Source: Phlegmacium glaucopus (Eukaryota > Basidiomycota > Agaricomycetes > Agaricales > Cortinariaceae). From it: a stretch of DNA of 64,000 nucleotides. Position 1 is the first letter of the stretch. The number at the start of each line of letters is the position of its first letter. Below are positions 11,192 through 21,651 of the stretch, piece by piece. The position numbers were made by a program, and so were the translations under genes. Location: positions 19,968 through 83,967 of the forward strand of contig MU130238.1 of assembly GCA_015039465.1 (NCBI GenBank). Reading direction: 5' to 3'. Under the pieces are notes generated by a model. The model did not search any database. It was not told the DNA's origin and saw only the letters and a program-made list of their open reading frames with translations.

Positions 11192-13077
11192 GGTAGGGTG
11201 TCAGTGTCGAAGGGTGATACCCCTGTGTATAAATCGTCAATATTGCTTAGCTGTGAGTGCGGGAAGAAGGGTTGATCTTGGGGTGTTCTTTCTCGCATGC
11301 GTTGACCTTGGCTATTTACTCCTGTACCAGGGTGGGTGCCTGTCTTGTCGGGCATCCGAGCGCTGAACTGAAGGGGGTGCTGTCTGAGCCGCTGAGAGGG
11401 AGCAGCAAAGTGTGGAGGAGGGGCTTCTGGTCTGTATCTACTGTCAGCGTCTGGCAGAGGGGGGCCTGTGGCCCAGGTCCAGAGCTCTGTTGAAGGATAG
11501 TAGGGTAGGTCGTTTTCTGGGTGCTTCAAATTGTATTCCTTACATTTCCTGATAAATGTTGGACAGTCTCTGGACCAGCTTGTGTGATCATCCGCATTGC
11601 AGGATCTGCAGTGGGTGACATTGCCATTGGCGCAGGCGCTTGTTCAATGACCTCTGGTGCCACAGGTACCACAGATGTCCATGTTGGATATGCATTCCGT
11701 TGCTATGTGGTTCCAGCCTTGACACTTCAGGCACCTAATTGGCTCCTTCCTGTGTTTTGAGACCGAGACTCGCTTGTTGCATATTACCAGACCCCCAGTC
11801 ATTGCCCTGTTTGCTGCGTCTGGGCTAGCCATGAAGAGCAGAAGATGCCCGCAGGTTTGGGAGGGTGACCGTCGAGCTGGTGGTTTGACCCATCATATAC
11901 CCAGGAGTTCACCCTTGGGAATGTTGTTGACTTCCGCAATCTCTGCTATGTGTTCTAGTGAGTTCACATCGAGGTTCAAGGGGACATAATAGGTGATGAT
12001 GGGGTGGTTCCTTTTCTTGAGTTGAGCCCCCAGACCTTCATCTCCTAGTGCTGAAATAAAGGCGTCAACATGGCTTTGCTGAGTAAACCACTTAGCACCG
12101 TCATTGTGTAGGAATTCCCCCAGGAATCCCATATTCGCCAGCTTCTCCACCATCCTTATCTTCCGTGCTTCTGCTTCTGCTTCTCCCTCCACTTTTGAGA
12201 TAGCTTCATTGAACCACCTGAGTACTTTTGCTTGACTACAACTTTGCATGGACGAGTCCTTAGGAAAGTCAATTATGAATTGCCTCGTCCTGATGCCTAC
12301 CCACGCTGTGACTCTTGGGTTGATCCCCTCCAGGGCCCTGGCCTGTCCTAGGACTGCGTCCTTGTATGGAGTTGGTTGGTTGATCCTGGTCTCCATAGCC
12401 TTAGCTGTGGAGGCCAAGGCTTCTACCTGTTTTCCTACTTCCGTGCTGATGGTGGTCCAAAGGTGGTCTGTTAATGATCTTATCTCCTCATTCAGGTATT
12501 CCAGTTGCCCATTCACTGCTTCTCATGCGGTGGCCGCCACAGCATCCCCTTCCACTTTGTCAAGGAGCCAGGTGACTGCACATATCGCTTGGATTGCCTC
12601 TCTGGGTATCTTAGCTAGAGCTGAGATCTGGAATAGGGTTGCTGACAGATTAGCCAGTGTGACAGGGGCACCTTCGGGTACTAGCAGGAGTTGAGTCTCG
12701 AGGTAACTTTGACCGTCTTTCGCTGTGCTGACCAGGCTTGGATGATCAAAATTCAGCTCGACCAGAGACGGCGACCTATTGATGTTGCTGGGGGGTCCAG
12801 TGTTTGACCTGGTTTGGGGGTGGGTGCTCATGGCTCCACTGCGTGTCATAACCTGTGCAGATTTCTTTGTCATCCTTTCGGTTGATGCTTTTGACATTCT
12901 GGGGGTATAGCAGTATGCCTTGAACTCTTTCGGGGCTTTTTAGATAGGAGAAGTGATAGAATAGTTACTACTATGTTCTGAGCCTATGTCCTCAAGATTT
13001 TTCATGCTTACTCAGAGCATGGGAAAATGGGGAAGGTCGTGGTAACAGAGCAAGGAGCGTTGCACAAGGTGCTTATC

Positions 13078-13657
13078 TGTTAAGTTTAAAACAAGGAAGT
13101 TATGTTGGAGTTATTCTGGAACGGACGGAACAGAACCAGAACAAGTATGTGGAAAGGACATTGGCCTCAGCATGTGTGCTGTGCCGCCCAGCTCCTAAAG
13201 TGTCCTGATTTCGGAACTGGAGGAAGAAGGAATAAGACGGAAGAACTCAGTGACTTAGAGGACGAACAAGAGGAGGAAACAAAGTTGATATTCAAACTGA
13301 GGAAAACATACAAGTTTCGAGTACTTAAATAAATAAAGGAATAGCAACCGAAATATAGAATATAAATATAAGTGCTGCGTTCTGCTCCTGGAAAGGTTCT
13401 GCATTCTTGGGTGAATAATCCATGGTGGGTATGCTGACTGATGGTGGAAAGGATGATGACAAAGAATAGTGGTAGTGGCAAAGAAGTGGTAACAGGTTTG
13501 GAGTATAGATGGAGGAACCGGAATGACACGGAAAAGTCTTGGAGTTGAACATAGGAAGAGTAGTTTGGGATATAAGGGAAAGCACTGTACGGAGTATGGA
13601 CTACCGGAGACAGCTCCGACGGAGCTGGACTGGAGTAATGTATGACAGAATGTAACA
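13078..13657 (+). mobile_element. LTR of family 2, probably a 5' LTR
   Basis: A 580-bp copy runs from TGTTAAG to TGTAACA. The 5-bp flanks differ (TTATC before, GTACC after), so it is not a solo LTR with intact target duplication. A gag-like reading frame starts 140 bp downstream, which suggests the LTR belongs to a truncated full element. The LINE target-site copy ends 5 bp to its left. Confidence 0.85.
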
Positions 13658-13798
13658 GTACCTCCCTGTCAAGGCCGAGACTCTCGAGGCCATGTGATGG
13701 TCCGTGCGAGGTTGGTGTGGTATAAAGACCATCGGAGACTGGTGGTGATTCTTTACTTCGGTTAACTCCCACATCACCCATCCTCTAAGTAAAACACT

Positions 13799-14108
13799 AT
13801 GAGCACCAACAACAACACCGGCCCCTCCCTTCCTCCTGCTTCACAACGAGCAAGGCTCAAAGAAGCACAAGAGCGTTGATGGAAAGAGCGGGAGGAGGAG
13901 GAGAGGCGGGAAGAAGCGGAGATCAAGGAAGCTCAGAGGCTAGAGGAGGAGGAGAGACGGAAGGTGGAAGCAGAGAGACAGAGGGTAGAGGCGGAGAAAC
14001 AAAGGGTAGAGGTGGAGAGGAGGAGGAAAGAGGAGGAGCAGCGGCAGCTGTGGGAGTTGCAATGGAGGCAGCAGGAGGAGCAGAAGAAGAGGAAAGCGGA
14101 CGCCATTG
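13799..14108 (+). pseudogene. Gag N-terminus of a family-2 LTR element (probably gypsy type)
   Basis: From ATG 13799 the frame reads a short Asn/Pro-rich start (MSTNNNTGPSLPPASQ) and then a long stretch of Arg/Glu/Lys-rich coiled coil (blocks such as KEREEEERREEAEIKEAQ). A TGA interrupts it near 13877. The frame is cut at about 14108 where the repeat copy A begins. The position after the LTR and the coiled-coil start are usual for gypsy Gag proteins of basidiomycetes; no capsid or zinc knuckle is left to confirm it. Confidence 0.6.
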
Positions 14109-14212
14109 CGGTGTCGCACACCAATACTGATTGGTAGTGTGAGAAGAAAGCTTAAAAGTCGCCATCATGAAAATAAGCGGACTTTGAATTTGCTTACCTA
14201 TTTTGGAAGCGG

Positions 14213-15706
14213 TGATGTGATTGAGTTTTGCTTTATTTGGTAATTAAAGGATTACTATTTTAGGAATTGTCTACAACAAATCCAGAAACCAGTAACTTTA
14301 ATGACCAACAAACTCTGTTTTTGTGCAAGTTGGGGTTTCCTTGAAAGTATAACCAGTATACTCTTGAATAAAACAACAATACACTTTTAAAGTCCAAATG
14401 TTCTAGACTATGATTCAAGTTTAAAGTCCAAATTTCTCTAGACTATGATTCTGATAACAAGTTTATAGTCCAATTTCTTAGACTATTATATAGTGCTTTT
14501 TGATAGAACAAAGGCAAGTCCCTATAGGATTTAATATCCTTTGTCTATATGATAACCAATTTTGGTAGTACAAAGACAAGCCCCTTTAGGGTTTAATATT
14601 CTTTGACTATCCACAACAAATGATTTAAAGTCCCTGAGGCAGACTGTGAGACAGCTTTATAGTACAAGGTTTTATCCTCAGACTCTGACAAAGGATTTAA
14701 TATCCTTGCTTCCAAGACAAGTCCCTAAAGGATTTAATATTCTTGGTTTACACAGAACAAAGGTAAGCCCCTTTAGGATTTAATACCCTTTGAACTGAGT
14801 GAAGCAAAGCAAGTCCACTTGTAATTCCAATTCTAACTTGTGCCAATTCAGAGCGCTGAAACTTGGGAAAGAAAGGAAGAGTGCAAATTCACTAATTTTA
14901 CTGGTGCTTTCTAGCTACTTTTATACATAAATGAGAAACAAAATTAGGTAAGAGTCTGTGATGTCATGTCTATGTTTTATGATTACTGATGCTATTTTAT
15001 GATGTCATGTTTTGTTTTATGATGTCATGTCTTGTTTTTGGATGATAAATCCTTGTTTTATGATGTCATGTCTTGTTTCTAGATGACTGATCATTGTTTT
15101 ATGATGTCATGTCTTGTTTCTAGATGACTGATCATTGTTTTATGATGTCATATGTTTCATAATGTCACAAAATGTGACAAAATGTTACAAAAATGTTACA
15201 AAAATGTTACGAAATGTCACGTAATGTCACATGGTGTCACATGGTATCACATGGTGTCACATGATGTCACATGATGTCACATGATATCACATGCTTCATT
15301 ATTAGGAACTTTTTTGATGTTTACTGATATTTTCCTTAGGACTTGTATAACAATCCTTCATAGTTGTAGACTTTGATAGTTACTTTAGATTGCAAGTAGT
15401 TCATTTGACCATTATGGATTTTGTATGGTTAGAGTCTGAACTTTTTGTAGTGTTGTTTTACAGTATGATAAATAGATCAATTCAGATCATAGTTATCTGC
15501 TGCTTTAACATTTATTACTTTGCAATTTCCAGTTTAATCAACAAGTGTAGTCAACACTTTTGACCCTTACACTATCAATTTGTAGATTAATTCATGGTTG
15601 GTTTATTGATCTTTTTGATTCAATTGAAGAATAATATTATGAAAAATTGAATAATCCATAGGTATTCAATTTTCAGTCCTATCCGCCGATCCTGATTCTG
15701 CTACCA
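14213..15706 (+). mobile_element. 1.5-kb insertion bounded by an 18-bp direct repeat
   Basis: TACCTATTTTGGAAGCGG is present at 14195-14212 and again at 15707-15724, and the other copies of repeat R carry it once. The insert begins TG and ends CA. It has no long open frame. It contains several imperfect palindromes around GGATTTAATATCC (14460-14800), tandem units with TTTTATGATGTCATGTC (14990-15150) and a 10-bp array (15165-15300). An 18-bp duplication is too long for an LTR integrase; its class is unknown. Confidence 0.75.
15165..15300 (+). repeat. Short tandem array of GTCACATGAT-type units
   Basis: Units of about 10 bp such as GTCACATGAT and GTCACATGGT repeat with C/T and G/A differences, preceded by AAAATGTTAC-type units. 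It lies inside the 1.5-kb insertion. Confidence 0.85.
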
Positions 15707-16984
15707 TACCTATTTTGGAAGCGGCCCTGAATCGCGTTCCTGGTCAACAAAACCATTCGTTCAACGATAACATCCTCATCGCTCATCATATCCTCAATGT
15801 CTTCCACTATGTTGTCTATCATTTACACTATTGACATGCTGCTTAACATCTACCATCCGTTTGTCCCTTGGCTAGTGATACAACAAAGCGATCAATCTAC
15901 TATTTGCATTGGTCATCGGCTCGTGTTTGATTGTATCTTTGGTGGCCCATCATTTCAAGAACGGCCCGTTTATGGACGCATCAGCTACATCTCCCATTAT
16001 GTCAAAGGCTTTGTCATTGTTGTTGTGGCTATGGACCCACAAGTCTTCTCCTCAGCTATCTATCTTGCCATACCTCGCTCCTGGATCTCACTCAGTCCCC
16101 TATCCTCACTCATCTACCTCTTATCTTATCATTCACTGCCAAAACCATCATTCACGCGGTACCTGAAGCCTTCCCACCCTCTTTATGACAATTTAGGAAG
16201 TCCAGGAGGATCACGACTAAGCAGGAATTGCAGATGAATCAGCAGCAGAGGTTTATTCTCGCAGTGTGTCAAGTGTTATCAAGGCTGCGCGACATGGGAC
16301 CATGGGCAAGTAGTGTTTTTCTCGGGAACAAGGCTGCGCCTTTCAAGTGTTGACTCAGGACCTTTCACATTTTTGACATGACCACACGCCTATGGAGTTG
16401 ATATATTTTTGCTATTGGACTATGTACACTGCCTTTTTTTCTTTTCTCTCGCACTTTGACATTTTACAGATTTTTTTATTGTTCCTTTTTCTTTTCCATT
16501 GTTCTTTTCTTCTCGCAGCTGTCCTCTCTTTATCTTTCTTCCTTTGACAGCGTGTACTTCTTTCTTTTTTTATTGTTTTACATAGCCTCATCCTTAGGGT
16601 ATAAATACTGCTCTTTTGTACCAGGATAGGTAGTTCAGTTCAATTCATTCTTACCCCCCACTTTCATCATCTCAGTGGAATTCCAGTGAATTCCTCCCTT
16701 AAGTTCGCTTTTCTTGCCCCTTACTGTCAATCTATCCCCTATCCCTCAACCGCTATAGTCTTACTGAAGACTCTCTCTTGCTCATCCTCATCCTCGTCTT
16801 ATACCTCATTCATCTTCCAAGACCTTCATCCTCCTCCTTCTCTTCTCTATTCTTTCCCCTTACCTCTGTGTGTTAAAAGTCAAGGTTATACCTTCCCTAA
16901 ACGAACAACAGGGAGTCTCTTGACCTAAGGTCTGGTCCACTGCTCTCTGGTTGGTGTTTATATACAACAACAACAATGATTTAT

Positions 16985-17162
16985 AGCGCGGTAGCGCATT
17001 CTTAGGTTAGGAGGGTTAGGAGGGGATACAGGCATATTTTGTACTTCCACCGGACTTCCACCGGACTCTCACCGGACTCTGACCGGACTTTTCTGGAGTC
17101 CGCCGGACTCCGGTCAGTCCGGCGGAATTCCGGCCGGACAATGTGGGGGAGTGTAAAGACCT
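16985..17162 (+). mobile_element. End fragment of a Mutator-like element (family of 24651-25142)
   Basis: The stretch matches, in reverse, the left end of the element at 24651-25142: a GC-rich GCGCGGTAGCGC block, GGTTAGGAGGG repeats, CCGGACTCCACCGG-type units and the terminal GTGGGGGAGTGTAAAGACCT. Only this end remains; the other is replaced by repeat copy A. To its right is NACHT-gene sequence starting CATCCAGGG. Confidence 0.8.
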
Positions 17163-17223
17163 CATCCAGGGCATCAAGAACAATAACTGGGACTATTCCT
17201 CCTCTGATACTTTCCTTATATGC

Positions 17224-17793
17224 TGTTACATTCCGTCATACATTACTCTGGTCCGACTCTGTCGGAGTTGTTTCCAGTAGTCCATACTCCATTCCAGTAC
17301 TTTCCCTTGTTTCTGGTTCTACTCCTCCTACGTCCAACTCCGAGACTTCTCCATATCATTCTGGACTCTTCCGACGATACTCCAAACCCATTACCACACC
17401 TTCACCATAACAACTATTTCTTTGTCATCACTTTTCCACTATCAGTCAGCACACCAGCTATGGATTATTCACCCCAAGAATGCAGGACCTTTCCAGGAGC
17501 AGAACACAGCATTTATATTTATATTTTATATTTCAGATGCTATTCCTTTTATATTTAAGTACTCGAAACTTGTATGTTTTCCTCAGTTTGAATATTGACT
17601 TAGTTTCCCTCTCTTGGTCTTCCTTTAAGTTCTTTGCAACTTCTGGTTCCGCTCTGCTCCGTCTTACTCCAAAATCTAGGACACAAAGGTTCTGGGTAGC
17701 ACAGCACATAAGCTGAGGCTAAGTCCTATCCTTTCCGTGACTCCGTTCCATTACTCCATCTGAAACTCCAGAACAGAGTTCTTGTACTTAACA
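17224..17793 (-). mobile_element. Solo LTR, family 2, reverse
   Basis: 570 bp, TGTTACATTCC to GTACTTAACA on the plus strand, flanked by the perfect target duplication TATGC (17219-17223, 17794-17798). It lies within the NACHT pseudogene. Confidence 0.95.
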
Positions 17794-18305
17794 TATGCAG
17801 TCAGTGGTCTGACCATGAAATTCAGGAATTATTTGCTAATCCTCCAAGATGTGCAGTCAAGACTCTGACCAGCACCTACTACATCCAAGATCAGTTGGGG
17901 AAGAGAAGGGAGATACTTGGCCAACTGAAGGGAGATAGTGGGGATGGATGCAATGAACATCACTGGTATCAGCCCAGAGATGAGAACAGAAGAAGGTACC
18001 ACCAAGGGAACCCATTTCACTGAGGATTTCACTGAAAGAGTAAGCAATTGTTGTTTTGCCAGTTCTAGCCATCCCATTGAGCTGGTATACCTTTGTGTTT
18101 GTATCATCACTGGCCCATACTCACAGTGAATTAAGGATGGCCTTGCAAGTGTTCTCTGTACATCTGTTGCATGGAATTGCTGCATCATATTCCGCAAACT
18201 GAGCACATGGCAAGAGCTTCTCATGTAGTACATCCTATGAACTAGCATTCAGCACAGATAATCCAAATCCAAAGATTATATTGCCCACTATGACTTGAGG
18301 GTTTG

Positions 18306-18742
18306 TGTTAGGGGACACCTGATTTCAAACCAAACCTCAACCTCAGGACTATACATCCCGCCTTTCCAACAACCTCCATCCTTCTGTCCGACTCCGCTTC
18401 CATCACCAGTTTACTCCATAACTCCATAACTCCATTCCGACTCCAATCCTCCGGTTCACTCTGTCTTTTATTTTTATTTTTCACATCACACCACTTCTTA
18501 ATTAATTAATTAATTATTATTGTATCATTCCTTTAATTATTATTGTATCATTCCTTTATTTATTTTATATCTCCATTATGTCCATTTTAGTACTTAAATA
18601 CCCCTTAGCCTAGCAGGGATCCCCATCCTTTCCTCTTTGGATCCCCTGCTAGGTGAGTCACTTGTAGATATCTCTTCTGAAATATTATTAACTTTGGATC
18701 CCCTGCTAGCTTGACTAAGTTGGCATTGCAGTTGCCCTAACA
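18306..18742 (-). mobile_element. Solo LTR, family 1, reverse
   Basis: 437 bp, TGTTAGGGGACACC to TTGCCCTAACA, with the perfect target duplication GTTTG (18301-18305, 18743-18747). It sits in the NACHT pseudogene; the intact gene has a single GTTTG at the corresponding place (near 52077). Confidence 0.95.
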
Positions 18743-19164
18743 GTTTGCTTGTTCATCCCCATCAGCAGTGAATGGTGCATGCATGTGTATCTGAGTCATC
18801 TGACATGATGATAGAACTGTCAGTACACAGATTGGTTTTTGTACAGATGGAATGATGCTTACACTATTGGTCATGTTAATTGTTGAATAGTGGAGGCGTA
18901 CATTGTGAGCAACCTGGAAGGCAGACACTGGACTATGGATGTTTGGAGTCATATGCTAAATGAGAAGCCATTAATAACAATGGTTGTGAACACAACACAG
19001 ATGCTGACCATGGATGGAGTTTCTGGTCCTGGGCTAATACAAAAACCAAGTTGCCTGGGGGCAAGAGCCATGGATGCTAAAACTACTAGTAGTACAGAAT
19101 TTGGAGGGGACACTGTGTCTGCATCCATGGTCATGACCTCTGTAGCAGCCTGATTGACACTGAC

Positions 19165-20875
19165 CGGTATCGTGCACCAATACTGATTGGTAGCATGAGA
19201 ACAAAGCTTAAAAGTTGCCATCATGAAAATAAGCGGACTTTGAATTCACTTACCTATTTTGGAAGCACCCCTATCCATCATTTACACCATCAACATGCTC
19301 CTTAATATCTACCATCCATTCATTCCTTGGCTAGCAATTCAACAAAGTGATCAATCTACTATTCACATCAGTCATTGGCTCGCGTTTGATTGCATCTATG
19401 GCCCATCATTTCAAGAACGGCCCGTTTATGGACGCATCAGCTACATCTCCCATTATGTCAAAGGCTTTGTCATTGTTGTTGTGGCTATGGACCCACAAGT
19501 CTTCACCTCAGCTATCTATCTTGCCATACCTCACTCCTGGATCACACTCAGTCCTCTATCCTCAATTATCTACCTCTTATCTTATCATTCACTGCCAAAC
19601 CAACATTCATGCGGTACCTGAATCCTTCCCACCCTCTTTATGACAATTTAGGAAGTCCAGGAGGATCACGACTAAGCAGGAATTGCAGATGAATCAGCAG
19701 CAGAGGATTATTCTCGCAGTGTGTCAAGTGTTATCAAGGCTGCACGACATGGGATCATGGGCAAGTAGGGTTTTCTCGGGAACAAGGCTGCGCCTTTCAA
19801 GTGTTGACTCAGGACCTTTCATATTTTTGACATGACCACACGCCTATGGAGTTGATATATTTTTGCTATTGGACTATGTACACTGCCTTCTCTTCTTTTC
19901 TCTCACACTTTGACAATTTTACAGATTCTTTTACTGTTCCTTTTCTTTTCCATTGTTCTTTTCTTCTCACAGCTGTCCTCTCTTCATCATTCTTCCTTTG
20001 ACAGCGCATACTTCTTTCTTTTATTTTTGTTTTACATAGCCTCATCCTTAGGTATAAATACTGCTCTTTTGTACCAGGATAGGTAGTTCATCTCAATTCA
20101 TTCTTACTCCCCACAGTCATCATCTCAGTGGAATTCCAGTGAATTCCTTCCTCAAGTTCGCTTTTTCTGCCTTTAACTGTCAATCTATCCCCACTGTCAA
20201 TTACTATAGTCTTGCTGAAGACTCCCTCTTATTCTTCCTCATCCTCTTCCTTAACCCCTCTGAGTTCGCTTTTTCAGTCCTTTACTGTCAACCCACTGTC
20301 AACTGCTATAGTCTTACTGAAGGCTCTTCCTCATTCATCCTCATCCTTCTCATCTCTATTCTCACCCCCTACCTCTGTGTGATACAAGTCTAAGGTTATA
20401 CCTTCCCTAAACGAACAACAGGGAGGCTTTTGACTTAAAGACTAGTCCATTTACCAGGATAGGTAGTTTATCTCAATTCATTCTTACTCCCCACAGTCAT
20501 CCTCTCAGTGGAATTCCAGTGAATTCCTCCCTCAAGTTCGCTTTTTTTATCCCTTTACTGTCAATCCATACTGTCTACTGCTAAAGTCTTGCTGAAGACT
20601 CCCTCTTATTCTTCCTCATCCTCTTCCTTAACCCCTCTAAGTTCGCTTTTTCAGTCCCTTACTGTCAACCCACTGTCAACTGCTATAGTCTTACTGAAGA
20701 CTCTTTCTCATTCATCCTCATCCTCCTTATCTCTATTCTCACCCCCTACCTCTGTGTGTTACAAGTCTAAGGTTATACCTTCCCTAAACAAACAACAGGG
20801 AGGCTTTTGACTTAAAGACTAGTCCATTGCTCTCTGGTTGGTGTTTATATACAACACAAACAACAATTTATAGCG
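19165..20875 (+). mobile_element. Repeat family R, copy B
   Basis: Starts CGGTATCGTGCACCAATACT and ends in the CAACA-rich tract before ATTTATAGCG. The interior matches copies A and C. The TATA box is at 20053-20060. The transcribed-leader part is duplicated in tandem: the block beginning ACCAGGATAGGTAGTT is at about 20073 and again at 20455. It truncates the upstream end of the NACHT pseudogene. Confidence 0.8.
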
Positions 20876-21036
20876 TGTCATCGCCCGCTTTTAAACTTGT
20901 GGCAAGCCAAAGGTTCAAGCCCTTGTTGATTTCACGCTTGGATGACTGAAGCTCTGCAAAGTGGTAGTAGGCCCAGTCAAATGCAAGTCAATCTTCAAAA
21001 GGGTGGTACATATTGTCTTCGGTTGCATCGGGTGCA

Positions 21037-21312
21037 TCAAGAGGTGGTGGTCGAGTATGTGCAGGTAGAAAATTCCCATCCTTGTTGCAGGGCAAAGCTG
21101 TAAAGTGCAATCAGCAGAGAGTCTTCCACAAAATGGGATGGGTACATACCATTTAGCTTCAGGTGATATTTGATGTGGAATTCATGAGCTGGATCAGGTT
21201 CAGAGTCAGGGAACAGCAGGCAATGATGAGTGTTATAATGTTGTGTTCGGTTGCTGGGTCGCTTAAAGGTGCGATGGCAGCCAGGATGAGTGCAAGGGAA
21301 ATCTTCAGGCAT
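21037..21312 (-). pseudogene. Plavaka-type transposon fragment (N-terminal C2H2 finger)
   Basis: The minus-strand frame has a single C2H2 finger (CTHPGCHRTFKRPSNRTQHY followed by NTHH) and then an Asp/Pro-rich stretch and YHLKLNG. This finger at the N-terminus followed by a YHP/YHLKLNG block is what Plavaka-type fungal DNA transposon proteins show. Only the start is left; no transposase core is seen. Its ATG faces the unknown gene at 21652 across 340 bp. Confidence 0.6.
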
Positions 21313-21651
21313 GGGAGAAATTGGTCAAGAAGGGAGATGTATTGTGGGGAGTCTGACTTGGTAAATATCAATACATCTAAAGGTTACAAACAAACAAGGA
21401 AAACACACAACTTTGGGGATTTTGACCAAGATCCATGCCTGACCAAATAAAATGTGTCAGCCCCAAGCTAACACCTCTTCCCCAACCAAACAAACAGAGA
21501 CTAACACATCTCCACCCTAACACAACAAGCCTTCCAACTTCATCTCAAAACTAATATCCACATTAGCTTCTCAACCCACATCTTAGAGTTAAGCCGCGCT
21601 TACTTTGAGGTCAACCCCATTTTGAATCCTATCCAAACCTGAACCACAAAA

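Larger units (their letters stand above)
9357..12897 (-). pseudogene. LINE ORF1 (gag-like, zinc knuckles)
   Basis: All pieces from ATG 12897 downward share one frame: an N-terminal Ser/Thr-rich part, a helical middle (about 12510-11895) and CCHC-type zinc knuckles (CLKCQGWNHIATEC; CGTCGTRGH; CRSCNADDHTSWSRDC). Such proteins bind the element RNA. Single in-frame TGA stops occur at 12525-12523, 11895-11893 and 11646-11644, each where CGA (Arg) would be expected. The frame enters the Mutator-like element at about 11191; subtracting that element and one 9-bp target copy (1825 bp) continues it in frame to TAG 9359-9357, giving about 571 codons. The start codon is the first ATG in the frame and is plausible rather than proven. 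Confidence 0.88.
2768..13064 (-). mobile_element. Tad1-like LINE (non-LTR retrotransposon) carrying nested insertions
   Basis: A two-ORF LINE lies on the minus strand. Its 3' end is a 14-nt poly(A) (T run at 2768-2781 on the plus strand). An 8-bp repeat CAAGGTGC flanks it at 2760-2767 and 13065-13072, which I take as the target-site duplication. ORF1 has zinc knuckles; ORF2 has endonuclease, reverse transcriptase, RNase H and a terminal C..C/H..C motif, the architecture of fungal Tad1-clade elements. Three later insertions sit inside it: a fold-back element (2960-4555), a solo LTR (5098-5664) and a Mutator-like element (9376-11191). Without them the element would be about 6.3 kb, a normal size. 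Many TGA stops and at least one frameshift show it is inactive. Confidence 0.92.
14109..16984 (+). mobile_element. Repeat family R, copy A (split by a 1.5-kb insertion)
   Basis: This is one of three copies of a repeat seen also at 19165-20875 and 25241-26657. The start CGGTATCG (here CGGTGTCG) is followed by the hairpin ACCAAT-ACTG-ATTGGT; the end is a TATACAACAACAAC tract then ATTTATA. Inside are a conserved stretch with open frames in more than one phase, a TATA box (TATAAATA at 16600-16607) and a pyrimidine-rich leader. It interrupts the gag fragment and is itself split by an insertion at 14213-15706. It may be an LTR or a non-autonomous element; I could not assign a class. Confidence 0.75.
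17163..19155 (-). pseudogene. NACHT-WD40 gene, 5' fragment (third copy)
   Basis: Colinear with 51510-52460 of the complete NACHT gene on the same strand. It keeps the N-terminal exon region, the P-loop block (here GMARTGKTT instead of GMAGTGKTT), and ends just before the Walker B region. It is cut at the right end by a Mutator-like fragment and at the upstream end by repeat copy B, and it is interrupted by two solo LTRs (17224-17793 and 18306-18742). An in-frame TAG replaces the Arg before VWAS. The Walker A change and truncations make it non-functional. Confidence 0.9.

Noticed and set aside
15797..16237. Hydrophobic 146-residue frame, repeated in the other two copies of repeat R
   Set aside because: No homology recognised and a second frame is about as open; the conservation is that of the repeat itself. 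Not called as a gene.
20862..20930. tRNA-like string with GGTTCAAGCCC and a pairing CAACAA/TTGTTG
   Set aside because: Too short, no proper anticodon arm, and one arm comes from the CAACA tract ending the repeat.
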